A stretch of DNA of 8,785 bases, taken from positions 1-8,785 of the forward strand of contig JACZRJ010000011.1 in the NCBI GenBank assembly GCA_022574795.1. The letters are read 5' to 3'. Within the stretch, counting starts at the first letter, position 1. Each line of letters opens with the position of its first letter. Of this stretch, positions 1-5,624 are shown piece by piece. This DNA is from Patescibacteria group bacterium (GTDB taxonomy: Bacteria; Patescibacteriota; Andersenbacteria; UBA10190). The position numbers were made by a program, and so were the translations under genes. Below the pieces are notes generated by a model that made no database searches, was not told the origin of the DNA, and saw only the letters and a list, made by a program, of their open reading frames with translations.

Positions 1-244
1 ACTTCATGACCCCACGCAGGTAAATCGGCAAGGGTCGGATATCAGCAAGCAGTATCGCTCAGCCATTTTTTATCACAATGAGGAACAGCACCAGGCAGCC
101 CAAAAATCTAAGCAAGAGTTAGCTGCCTCAGGAAAGTATGATCAACCGATAGCGACCCAGATCGCACCGGTTGATGAGTTTTATGAAGCCGAGGAATATC
201 ATCAGCAGTACTTAGCCAAACAGCGTGGTGAAGCCAGCGAGTGA
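1..244 (+). CDS. msrA: Peptide-methionine (S)-S-oxide reductase MsrA, C-terminal part (5' truncated)
   Basis: The open frame enters from the left edge (first full codon at 2) and ends at TGA 242-244, giving about 80 residues. It reads as the C-terminal half of MsrA: '[22 protein letters not shown]', then '[12 protein letters not shown]', then the family's closing '[14 protein letters not shown]' block. MsrA reduces the S-epimer of methionine sulfoxide in proteins and free methionine using thioredoxin-type reductants. The catalytic N-terminal GCFW motif lies outside the window, so catalytic competence cannot be judged. No Cys is present in the visible part, so a C-terminal resolving Cys is absent here. 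The next gene begins about 40 bases downstream. An oxidative-repair enzyme close to a thiol-redox operon is consistent in theme, but the two need not be co-transcribed. Confidence 0.93.
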   Translation, partial: LHDPTQVNRQGSDISKQYRSAIFYHNEEQHQAAQKSKQELAASGKYDQPIATQIAPVDEFYEAEEYHQQYLAKQRGEASE

Positions 245-283
245 TGGGTGGTACGGTCCTCGTTAGTCGGTGTTAATAGTCTT

Positions 284-631
284 ATGATTGTGTTATTGCT
301 CAACTGGCTGTTGGCAACTTTGGCCGTAGCAATTGCGGCCTACTTATTGCCCGGGGTTATGGTTGATGGGTTTTTAGCAGCCGCGATAGCTGCTTTGGTA
401 CTGGGAGTTGTTAATGCCTTGGTTCGACCACTGTTACTATTGTTAACCCTACCGTTAACGATCCTGACGCTAGGTTTGTTTACGCTGGTCATCAATGCGG
501 TTCTGGTATTGTTGACGAGTGCTGTTGTGCCGGGCTTTTCGGTCGCTAATTTCTGGTGGGCGGTGCTCTTTAGTGTGGTCTTGGTGCTGGTTAATGTTGG
601 GATCAATGAGCTGGCTACCAGACGTCAGTGA
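284..631 (+). CDS. YvlD / phage-holin-4 superfamily small membrane protein
   Basis: A 115-residue, very hydrophobic protein with about four membrane segments. The pattern 'NWLLATLAVAIAAYLLPGV', 'ALVLGVVNALVRPLLLLLTLPLTILTLGLFTLVINA', then a closing 'FWWAVLFSVVLVLVNVGINEL' matches the YvlD family (PF04020, named for phage holins), whose hallmark is the NxxVRPxLxLLTLPxTxLTLGLF stretch. The ATG at 284 is chosen because family members begin directly with the first membrane helix. A GTG at 248 in the same frame would add 12 residues (VRSSLVGVNSL-type) that look non-native. Neither start has a clear Shine-Dalgarno sequence. The family's cellular role is poorly defined; some members are linked to envelope stress, but a real holin function is not implied. 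The gene follows msrA by about 40 bases and could be co-transcribed with it. Confidence 0.88.
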   Translation: MIVLLLNWLLATLAVAIAAYLLPGVMVDGFLAAAIAALVLGVVNALVRPLLLLLTLPLTILTLGLFTLVINAVLVLLTSAVVPGFSVANFWWAVLFSVVLVLVNVGINELATRRQ

Positions 632-650
632 GTTGGTCAGCCAAAGTTTG

Positions 651-669
651 GTTAAAGAACATTGCTGCT
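651..669 (+). repeat. Direct repeat copy 1 (19 bp)
   Basis: GTTAAAGAACATTGCTGCT, 19 bases after the stop of the YvlD-type gene. The same sequence with one change (T to G at position 11) recurs at 1215-1233, just after the next gene. The two copies flank the 752-1213 gene. Confidence 0.6.
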
Positions 670-751
670 GAAGAAAATGTTTGGTGTTGGTTTTCTTGAG
701 TTGTTTTTTGATACGTTAAGGACCCAGCGATGAGTAGTAGCTGGGCAGACT

Positions 752-1213
752 ATGCGATTGCCTGATGACACAATTGGGCAGCGTTGGCTGGTGTACAGCA
801 GCGCGATGTTTCTACTGAATTTTCTTTGGGAGTCGTGGCATGCTGTGTATCTCTATGCCGCGCCGGTGGAAACCATGCGCTCGCAGCTGGCGTCTTATCG
901 TGAGTTTGTTGCCCTGATTAGTTATGCCTCGCTGGTAGATGCTGGCTTGTTGTTGGCGTTGTTACTGTTAGGGGTAGGGTGGTGGCGGGATTGGCGATGG
1001 TATGAGCAGATGACGGTCGCCAAGTACGCCTTCTTTGTTGGCGCGGCCGTGGTGGCTGCAGCCTGGATCGAATACAAAGCGCTCTATCTTTTCGAGCAAT
1101 GGGCTTACAGCGAGCTGATGCCAACGGTGCTGGGGCTGGGCTTGAGTCCGCTGATACAGCTGGCCGCAACTGGACTGGTCGGATTGTGGCTGGTTCGCCG
1201 CGTTGGTACTTAA
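752..1213 (+). CDS. Conserved four-TM membrane protein of unknown function ('NFLWE' family)
   Basis: A 153-residue protein with four probable membrane helices (about residues 12-30, 52-76, 92-114, 124-148). I recognise a conserved but unnamed family from several motifs: N23-F-L-W-E27 in helix 1, an acidic D63 in helix 2, the pair 'WIEYKAL' (E107) in helix 3, then 'W117-x-Y119...MPT' and 'GLGLSPLIQLAATG' leading into helix 4. Acidic and aromatic residues inside helices suggest a functional site in the membrane, but no biochemical role is known to me. The ATG at 752 is the first plausible start; there is no clear Shine-Dalgarno sequence upstream. The gene stands apart, with 120 non-coding bases before and 237 after, and is flanked by the two copies of a 19-bp direct repeat. 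Confidence 0.8.
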   Translation: MRLPDDTIGQRWLVYSSAMFLLNFLWESWHAVYLYAAPVETMRSQLASYREFVALISYASLVDAGLLLALLLLGVGWWRDWRWYEQMTVAKYAFFVGAAVVAAAWIEYKALYLFEQWAYSELMPTVLGLGLSPLIQLAATGLVGLWLVRRVGT

Positions 1214-1214
1214 C

Positions 1215-1233
1215 GTTAAAGAACAGTGCTGCT
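1215..1233 (+). repeat. Direct repeat copy 2 (19 bp)
   Basis: GTTAAAGAACAGTGCTGCT, matching 651-669 at 18 of 19 bases. It begins two bases after the stop codon at 1211-1213, and its left end forms the palindrome TTAACGTTAA (1210-1219) that includes the stop. Confidence 0.6.
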
Positions 1234-1380
1234 TACCTCGTTTTCAGCGCAGGAGGCTTGATTTGGCCAAGAGTGTCATTCTCTCAAGGTCGGACCTAGC
1301 TATGGAGCAGCCTCGGTTACGGTGCTGGTAAAAGAATCAAGCGGTGAGGTTTTGAGGCTTGAAGTATGATAGGTATCTGG

Positions 1381-1408
1381 TTGACATATTATTGACAGTG
1401 CCTATACT
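1381..1408 (+). promoter_or_regulatory. Sigma70-type promoter of the arsR operon
   Basis: A perfect -35 TTGACA (1381-1386) and a near-consensus -10 TATACT (1403-1408) are separated by 16 bases. Transcription would begin near 1414-1416, giving a 5' leader of about 36 bases before the ATG at 1451. A second TTGACA lies at 1392-1397, 11 bases (about one helical turn) further on, but has only a poor -10 partner (TATTGC, 1414-1419). This is the best promoter in the window and it heads the seven-gene operon. Confidence 0.75.
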
Positions 1409-1423
1409 TAAGCTATTGCTTAA
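1408..1423. promoter_or_regulatory. Candidate ArsR operator: perfect palindrome over the -10/start region
   Basis: TTAAGC (1408-1413), spacer TATT, GCTTAA (1418-1423): a perfect 6-bp inverted repeat with a 4-base spacer. It overlaps the last base of the -10 and the predicted transcription start. ArsR/SmtB repressors are dimers that bind AT-rich imperfect palindromes placed exactly so, at their own promoters, and the ArsR gene starts 27 bases downstream. The position is what autoregulation predicts; binding itself is inference. Confidence 0.6.
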
Positions 1424-1450
1424 TCATTTAATTGTAAACAGCCTTTTATT

Positions 1451-1780
1451 ATGTTGACCAGAGAGAGTGTTCAGGAGCTCAAATCAGAAATGGCTTTAGA
1501 GGAGTCTGCTCTGCCTCTGATCTTCAATGCTTTGAGCGATTCTGGTCGGTTTCACATTTTTAAGGTGTTGCTGACCAACGAAGGATTGTGTGTAACCGAT
1601 ATAGCTAAGGTGCTCAGCATCTCGGTGCCGGCGGCCTCGCAACAGCTAAAACTCTTGGAGCTGTCTGGGTTGATAGCACGGGAGCGGCATGGGCAGATGA
1701 TATGTTATCGGGTTAAGCGGGATGACGCGGTGGTACGCTCCTTAGTGAGGCTAATTGGGCAGCCGGTTACCGAGTCATAA
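1451..1780 (+). CDS. ArsR/SmtB-family winged-helix transcriptional regulator
   Basis: A 109-residue protein with the ArsR fold: 'LIFNALSDSGRFHIFKVLL' (helices 1-2), 'LCVTDIAKVLSISVPAASQQLKLLELSGLI' (helix-turn-helix, about 46-75) and the wing 'ARERHGQMICYRV' (76-88). The canonical arsenic/cadmium site ELCVCD is partly kept: Cys47 occupies the first position but Thr49 replaces the second. The only other Cys is Cys85 in the wing. The sensor could therefore respond to thiol oxidation, persulfide or a thiophilic metal, which the sequence cannot decide. The ATG at 1451 has no Shine-Dalgarno sequence. An in-frame ATG at 1490 has AGGAG at 1473-1477 (12 bases away) and would give 96 residues that still include the whole DNA-binding domain. 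It is the first gene of the operon, downstream of a strong promoter and palindrome, so probably an autoregulated repressor. Confidence 0.92.
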   Translation: MLTRESVQELKSEMALEESALPLIFNALSDSGRFHIFKVLLTNEGLCVTDIAKVLSISVPAASQQLKLLELSGLIARERHGQMICYRVKRDDAVVRSLVRLIGQPVTES

Positions 1781-1806
1781 TTCATTCTTAATACTATACA
1801 AGACTA

Positions 1807-2043
1807 ATGAAGAACGTAACTATTTTTACAACACCAACCTGCGGCTACTGTCACGCGGCTAAGGATTTTTTTGCTGAGCATAAGGTGCCATATCAGGAGA
1901 AGGACGTGGCCCAAGACGAAGCGGCGAGAAACGAAATGCTAGAGAAAACCGGGCAGATGGGCGTTCCGGTGATTCAGGTTGGCGAGGATATTATTATTGG
2001 TTTTGATCAGGCTCGATTGCAGCAACTGCTTGAGTTAGCCTAG
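1807..2043 (+). CDS. Glutaredoxin-family (NrdH/Grx-like) protein
   Basis: A compact 78-residue thioredoxin-fold protein: beta strand 'VTIFTTPTC', active site C12-G-Y-C15 followed by 'HAAKDFF', and the cis-proline loop 'GQMGVPVIQVGEDIIIGFD' (Pro54), which is the standard Grx closing motif. It has no signal peptide or membrane helix, so it should act in the cytoplasm as a dithiol disulfide oxidoreductase reduced by a low-molecular thiol or a thioredoxin reductase. The length is typical of the small Grx/NrdH type. It lies 26 bases after arsR and is the second gene of the operon. It might reduce the oxidised ArsR, or pass electrons to other operon members, but no partner is visible. No nrdE/nrdF genes are nearby, so a specific ribonucleotide-reductase role is not supported. 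Confidence 0.92.
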   Translation: MKNVTIFTTPTCGYCHAAKDFFAEHKVPYQEKDVAQDEAARNEMLEKTGQMGVPVIQVGEDIIIGFDQARLQQLLELA

Positions 2044-2077
2044 TGGAGAATCAGCTTTGTTCTTGGATTAACGGCAG

Positions 2078-3115
2078 ATGCAACGAGCACAATGGTTTGG
2101 TCCAGTCGTTATCATCGCCCTGTTGGTCGGGCGCGACGATTTTTCTCGACCACGTGGCGGTGAGACAAAAACAACAACCGTTCAGGTGGTACGTGGCGAC
2201 GACGAGATAATGACCGAGAAGGAAGTCATGGTTACTGATGGAGTTAAGCACACCGTGTCTCTTAATGAGATACGACAAGGGTGTCCGGGGCGTGATTGCA
2301 TTCCGTCAATTGATAACCCCATCTTTGAGACAGTGCCTCAAGCTGCCTCTTGGTTGGGTGATGATGAAATTGGTTTGTCTTTGACGATTGGAAAGATCGA
2401 TAAGTTTTATCCGTATCGAATCTTGGTGAGCCATGAGTTAGTCAATGATACTTTCGAGAGCGCGGTTAACGGGCAGGAAAAATCTCGAGTACTGGTGTCG
2501 TATTGTCCGCTTTGTTTTACCGGCATCGTCTTTGATCCGTTGGTTGGAGGAGAACGGGTTGAGTTTGGTGTATCGGGTAAGCTATGGAATTCAAATTTAA
2601 TTATGTATGACCGTAAAACAGAAACGTTATGGTCGCAGATTACCGGGGAAGCAATTGTGGGCGAGTTAGCCGGATCTGAACTTAGCGTCATACCATCTGA
2701 CGTTACGAAATTTGGGCTCTGGCGGGCTCAGCATCAAGCTGGTCAAGTGTTGTCTAGGAAAACGGGCCGATTAAGTTCTAGTTATGATCGGATTCCATAC
2801 GGTGGTGACCTGACGAACATTCCGCCCATTTTTCCCGTATCAAATACAGATGCTAGGCTGGGGGACAATGACTATATTCTGGGGATAGTTATAGACGGCA
2901 AGGCCAAAGCCTATTTGTTTGAGGCGGTGAAAAAAGCTGGGCAGGTGGAGGATACGGTGGCAGGTCAAAAATTATTGGTTGAATACCTGGCCGAGAATGA
3001 GGCGGTGCGAATCAGTGCTATTAACGCTGATGGTTCAAAAGAGCGACTGGGAGCTTTGCCATCTTTTTGGTTTTCGTGGGTGGCGGTACATCCCAAGACT
3101 GATTTATATAAATAA
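2078..3115 (+). CDS. DUF3179 domain-containing protein, probably membrane-anchored
   Basis: A 345-residue protein of the DUF3179 family, recognised from 'GRDCIPSIDNPIF' (71-83), 'VSYCPLCFTGIVFD' (140-153), 'GKLWNSNLIMYDRKTETLWSQITGEAIVG' spanning 167-195, and the C-terminal 'FWFSWVAVHPKTDLY'. A Cys-x-x-Cys pair sits at 143-146 (CPLC), and a second pair at Cys69 and Cys74 (CPGRDC). The family has no established biochemical function. The CxxC and the position next to thioredoxin-like proteins suggest a redox-active or metal-binding extracytoplasmic protein, which is inference. The N-terminus has only a short hydrophobic run (about residues 6-18) followed by 'RDDFSRPR', which is a poor anchor. 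An in-frame TAA at 2069-2071 prevents a longer upstream start. The gene begins 34 bases after the glutaredoxin gene and ends 6 bases before the next. Confidence 0.93.
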   Translation: MQRAQWFGPVVIIALLVGRDDFSRPRGGETKTTTVQVVRGDDEIMTEKEVMVTDGVKHTVSLNEIRQGCPGRDCIPSIDNPIFETVPQAASWLGDDEIGLSLTIGKIDKFYPYRILVSHELVNDTFESAVNGQEKSRVLVSYCPLCFTGIVFDPLVGGERVEFGVSGKLWNSNLIMYDRKTETLWSQITGEAIVGELAGSELSVIPSDVTKFGLWRAQHQAGQVLSRKTGRLSSSYDRIPYGGDLTNIPPIFPVSNTDARLGDNDYILGIVIDGKAKAYLFEAVKKAGQVEDTVAGQKLLVEYLAENEAVRISAINADGSKERLGALPSFWFSWVAVHPKTDLYK

Positions 3116-3121
3116 GTCGGC

Positions 3122-3718
3122 ATGAAGCATAAGCTCTTGATTATTGGCTCACTGGTTTTGGTAAGTATGCTGGGGGTGCTTTGGTTCACAGGTCGCTCTC
3201 GGACTTCGTCGACCGGGGGCCAGATACAACATTCGGGTAATTTTGTGAGCCAGACTGAACCAATTGAGCCGGGTAATGCTGGCCAAGATAGTGAGGTTCT
3301 TGGAGTCGGGCAGCAACGGGAGCTGGCGCCTGATTTTACTCTGGAGAGCTTGGACGGTACTACGATAACGTTGGCCCAATATCGGGGCGAAAAACCAGTG
3401 GTGCTCGACTTTTGGGCATCGTGGTGCCCCAATTGCCAGCGTGATATGCCGCAGCTAAACCGCCTGTATCAAGAATATCAGGGTCAATTTGAGGTTATCG
3501 GCATCAATTTACAAGAGTCGAGAGACAAAGTAGAGAAATACGTTCAGCAAAAGAATATTTCCTTTCCCGTTGTCTTGGATCCCGATAGGCAGGCGACATA
3601 TGCTTACGGTGTGCAATATACGAATCTCCACGTGCTTATCGACAAAGCTGGGGTAGTAGTCAAAGTAGTACCAGGCGATATCAGCGAATCTGATATAGTT
3701 AGCCTACTTCAATCATAA
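3122..3718 (+). CDS. TlpA/ResA-like membrane-anchored thioredoxin (WCPNC), atypical cis-Pro loop
   Basis: A 198-residue protein: N-terminal anchor or signal helix (residues 5-22), a Ser/Gly/Gln-rich linker (24-66), then an AhpC-TSA/redoxin-type thioredoxin domain starting 'LAPDFTLESLDG'. The active site is 'FWASWCPNCQRDMP' with Cys102 and Cys105. 'VIGINLQESRDKVEKYVQQKNISFPVVLD' is the usual TlpA insertion. The active site should face the outside of the membrane, where such proteins reduce cytochrome c apoproteins or other substrates with electrons from CcdA. The cis-proline loop, normally like 'YGVxGVPTTFLID', reads 'YGVQYTNLHVLID' here, so Asn168 takes the place of Pro. That should alter substrate selectivity or reactivity. 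It is followed 12 bases later by a second TlpA-like gene and then ccdA. Confidence 0.92.
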   Translation: MKHKLLIIGSLVLVSMLGVLWFTGRSRTSSTGGQIQHSGNFVSQTEPIEPGNAGQDSEVLGVGQQRELAPDFTLESLDGTTITLAQYRGEKPVVLDFWASWCPNCQRDMPQLNRLYQEYQGQFEVIGINLQESRDKVEKYVQQKNISFPVVLDPDRQATYAYGVQYTNLHVLIDKAGVVVKVVPGDISESDIVSLLQS

Positions 3719-3730
3719 CCTTTAATTAGT

Positions 3731-4285
3731 ATGAGTCGTACGGTAGTCATTGGTGGTGTTATTGTTCTGGCGGTGGTTGTGGCTGGGGCGTTTTGGTTGA
3801 GCAGCGATCAGCCGCGTGCCGATCAAAAAACCGAAGCGTTATCGCCTGGCAGTAGTGAGGCCGGTGGGGCCAATAAGCAAACCCTGCCCGAATTTTCATT
3901 ACCAGACTTTGATGGGGCACAAGTAACCTTGGCTGACCTCGCTGGTAAGCCGCTGGTGGTCAATGTCTGGGCCTCGTGGTGTCCGTTTTGTGTCGATGAA
4001 TTGCCTGACTTTGTGGCCGCCCAACAGCAGTATGGTGACCAGGTTATTTTTGTAGCAATTGATCGAGCTGAGTCGAGTAGGGTTGCCCAGGAGTATGTGC
4101 GGGAGCTGGGGCTCGGGGATGAGCTACTTTGGTTGCTCGATCTTGACGATTCCTTCTATATCGCAATTGGTGGATTTAGTATGCCGGAAACAGTGTTCGT
4201 CACAGCTGATGGGCAGATCAATTTCCATAAGCGAGGACCAATGAAACTCGACGAAATTATCCGGCGAACCGATGAGATTTTATAA
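3731..4285 (+). CDS. TlpA-like membrane-anchored thioredoxin (WCPFC)
   Basis: A 184-residue protein with an N-terminal membrane helix (about 4-23), a low-complexity linker (24-50), and a thioredoxin/TlpA domain: 'LPEFSLPDFDGAQVTLADLAGKPLVVNVWASWCPFCVDELPDF'. The active-site cysteines are Cys84 and Cys87, and the cis-proline is intact in 'GFSMPETVFV' (Pro152), unlike the preceding paralogue. It should be anchored with its active site outside the cytoplasm. The different CxxC dipeptides (PN and PF) and different cis-Pro loops argue that the two are not redundant: one might reduce and the other oxidise or isomerise, or they might have different clients. It begins 12 bases after its neighbour and ends 12 bases before ccdA, an arrangement typical of TlpA proteins fed by CcdA. 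Confidence 0.93.
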   Translation: MSRTVVIGGVIVLAVVVAGAFWLSSDQPRADQKTEALSPGSSEAGGANKQTLPEFSLPDFDGAQVTLADLAGKPLVVNVWASWCPFCVDELPDFVAAQQQYGDQVIFVAIDRAESSRVAQEYVRELGLGDELLWLLDLDDSFYIAIGGFSMPETVFVTADGQINFHKRGPMKLDEIIRRTDEIL

Positions 4286-4297
4286 CGGGTCAGCACA

Positions 4298-5107
4298 ATG
4301 ATAGGTGCTTTGCTCATACCATCGTTTATAGCCGGGGTGCTGACTTTTTTAGCCCCGTGTACCTTACCGCTGGTGCCGGGATATTTAGGCTTCATTTCAG
4401 GGGTGTCACTGGATGATTTGGGTAAAGGGAAGCAATCGGGACGAGTGAGACGAAAAATATTTCTTAACGGGTTGTTTTACGTGATCGGCTTTAGCGTCGT
4501 CTTTGTTATTTTAGGGACCCTGATTAGCTTTTTAGGGGGAGCACTGTTTGCCCAGTCCCGTTCAGTCCTGGCTCGATTGGGAGGAGCGTTTGTGATTATG
4601 TTTGGCGTCTTTATGGTGTCGTCCTCGTTGGTATTTTACGAGGCCCGCTGGCCCTGGTTAAAGAGATTACGGTTGCCTGGTATCGCTTGGCTGAGTAGGG
4701 AGCACAGAATTCACACTGGCGCGTGGTTGAAGCCGGGGAATCCAGCCAGCTCAGTATTATTCGGAGCAACCTTTGCGCTGGGCTGGACGCCTTGTGTGGG
4801 GCCAGTACTGGGCGCTATCTTAACCCTGGCTGCGGCGGGTGCCTCCGTGGGACAAGGAGCGCTGTTACTGACAGTATTCTCGCTAGGATTAGCGGTTCCC
4901 TTTTTGGTCTTAGCTGGAGGAATTGGTTATTTCGCTCAGCGTTTAGATCGATTTAATCGTATTTTGCCAGCCATTTCGATCGTCGGCGGTTTCTTCATCG
5001 TGATGCTGGGAATATTCGTGTTGACCAATAGCTTAGGTGTTTGGATCGGCTGGTTCTTCCAAGTCTTTTCATTCATTAATTACGACGCTCTGCTCGATTA
5101 TCTCTAG
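4298..5107 (+). CDS. ccdA: CcdA-type cytochrome c biogenesis / thiol:disulfide transmembrane electron transporter
   Basis: A 269-residue polytopic protein of the DsbD transmembrane-domain/CcdA family. Its two hallmark motifs are present: 'FLAPCTLPLVPGYLGFISG' (Cys21) and 'FALGWTPCVGPVLGAIL' (Cys166). These two cysteines form the intramembrane redox pair that takes electrons from cytoplasmic thioredoxin and gives them to extracytoplasmic TlpA/ResA-type partners. About six or seven membrane helices are apparent, with a basic cytoplasmic loop after the first pair (KGKQSGRVRRK) and another around 120-148. No cytochrome c maturation genes (resB, resC or ccm) are in the window, so the electrons may serve general disulfide reduction rather than haem attachment. 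It is preceded by two TlpA-like genes and is followed 4 bases later by a MerT-like gene. Confidence 0.95.
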   Translation: MIGALLIPSFIAGVLTFLAPCTLPLVPGYLGFISGVSLDDLGKGKQSGRVRRKIFLNGLFYVIGFSVVFVILGTLISFLGGALFAQSRSVLARLGGAFVIMFGVFMVSSSLVFYEARWPWLKRLRLPGIAWLSREHRIHTGAWLKPGNPASSVLFGATFALGWTPCVGPVLGAILTLAAAGASVGQGALLLTVFSLGLAVPFLVLAGGIGYFAQRLDRFNRILPAISIVGGFFIVMLGIFVLTNSLGVWIGWFFQVFSFINYDALLDYL

Positions 5108-5111
5108 CTTT

Positions 5112-5489
5112 GTGAAGCCAATCAGCCATCGTGAGTTGTTTGCCGTGACTGGGATTCCGGTACTGTTTGCTTCATTGTGTTGCCTGGTTCCGGTCATCTT
5201 GGTGCTCTTTGGTCTGTCGACCGTGGCTTTTGCAGCCTCATTGTCTGATGTTTTATACGGCCAGCATAAATGGTTGTTTCGGGGTGTTGGTCTGTTACTG
5301 CTAGCCCTATCGGCATATTTCTATTTGAGGCGCGCCAGGGGAATTTGCACGCTGGATGAGATTAAGAAGCGCCGTCATGAAGTAATGAATGTCTTGGCCC
5401 TGATCCTGATTACTGGGGTGGTGGGGTATATTCTTTGGCTGTATGTGGTTGTTGAAATCATCGGAATTTTTCTGGGAATCTGGGGCTAG
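5112..5489 (+). CDS. MerT-like small membrane protein with vicinal CC pair
   Basis: A 125-residue protein with three probable membrane helices (about 10-42, 55-72, 94-122). Helix 1 carries 'LFASLCCLVPVILVLFGLS' with Cys23-Cys24, closely resembling the first helix of the mercuric transporter MerT ('ASLCCVGPLVLLALG') both in sequence and in the position of the CC pair. A third Cys (Cys79, 'RGICTLDEIKKRRHE') falls in the loop after helix 2, where MerT has its second cysteine pair; only one is present here. The proposed start is GTG at 5112, 4 bases after the ccdA stop. A longer frame from 5037 would overlap ccdA by 70 bases and add an unlikely leader. Transport of Hg(II) or another thiophilic ion is plausible by homology, but no merA or merP is visible. 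It is the last gene of the operon. Confidence 0.72.
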   Translation: MKPISHRELFAVTGIPVLFASLCCLVPVILVLFGLSTVAFAASLSDVLYGQHKWLFRGVGLLLLALSAYFYLRRARGICTLDEIKKRRHEVMNVLALILITGVVGYILWLYVVVEIIGIFLGIWG

Positions 5490-5497
5490 TCGAGATT

Positions 5498-5582
5498 GCT
5501 GCGGCGGTGCTTTCTGCCGCAGCGAGGCTCGCCGCCAGGGGCGGTGTCCTTATCCGTAGGGTTTCGTGTACTCAGCTGCGGC
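5498..5582. repeat. GC-rich inverted/direct repeat cluster upstream of the MscS gene
   Basis: GCTGCGGC (5498-5505) pairs perfectly with GCCGCAGC (5516-5523) across a 10-base loop, and GCTGCGGC occurs again at 5575-5582, so the middle arm can pair with either side. A separate hairpin GCCGCC-AGG-GGCGGT lies at 5531-5545. There is no T-run after any of these, so this is not a standard intrinsic terminator. It sits between the operon's last stop and the mechanosensitive-channel gene. Confidence 0.55.
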
Positions 5583-5624
5583 TCAAGCTTGGCGAAAGGC
5601 GACAGTCCTACTACTATAAAGGCT

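Noticed and set aside
248..283. GTG start at 248 for the YvlD-type gene
   Set aside because: The 12 extra residues are not found at the start of the family, whose members begin with the first membrane helix at the ATG at 284.
1210..1220. ACTTAAC|GTTAAAG resembling integron attC core sites (RYYYAAC / GTTRRRY)
   Set aside because: The two halves are adjacent with no intervening folded attC arm, the right half ends in G rather than a pyrimidine, and no integrase is in the window.
2965..3432. Minus-strand 155-aa open frame across the DUF3179 and TlpA-like genes
   Set aside because: It is a shadow of two well-supported + strand genes and has no recognisable domain.
5037..5111. Upstream extension of the MerT-like gene into ccdA
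   Set aside because: It would overlap 70 bases of a well-supported gene; GTG at 5112 puts the CC pair at the MerT position.
5496..5624. Upstream extension of the MscS gene by 43 codons
   Set aside because: The extension passes through the GC-rich hairpin cluster and gives a Cys/Pro/Gly-rich leader not seen in MscS proteins.
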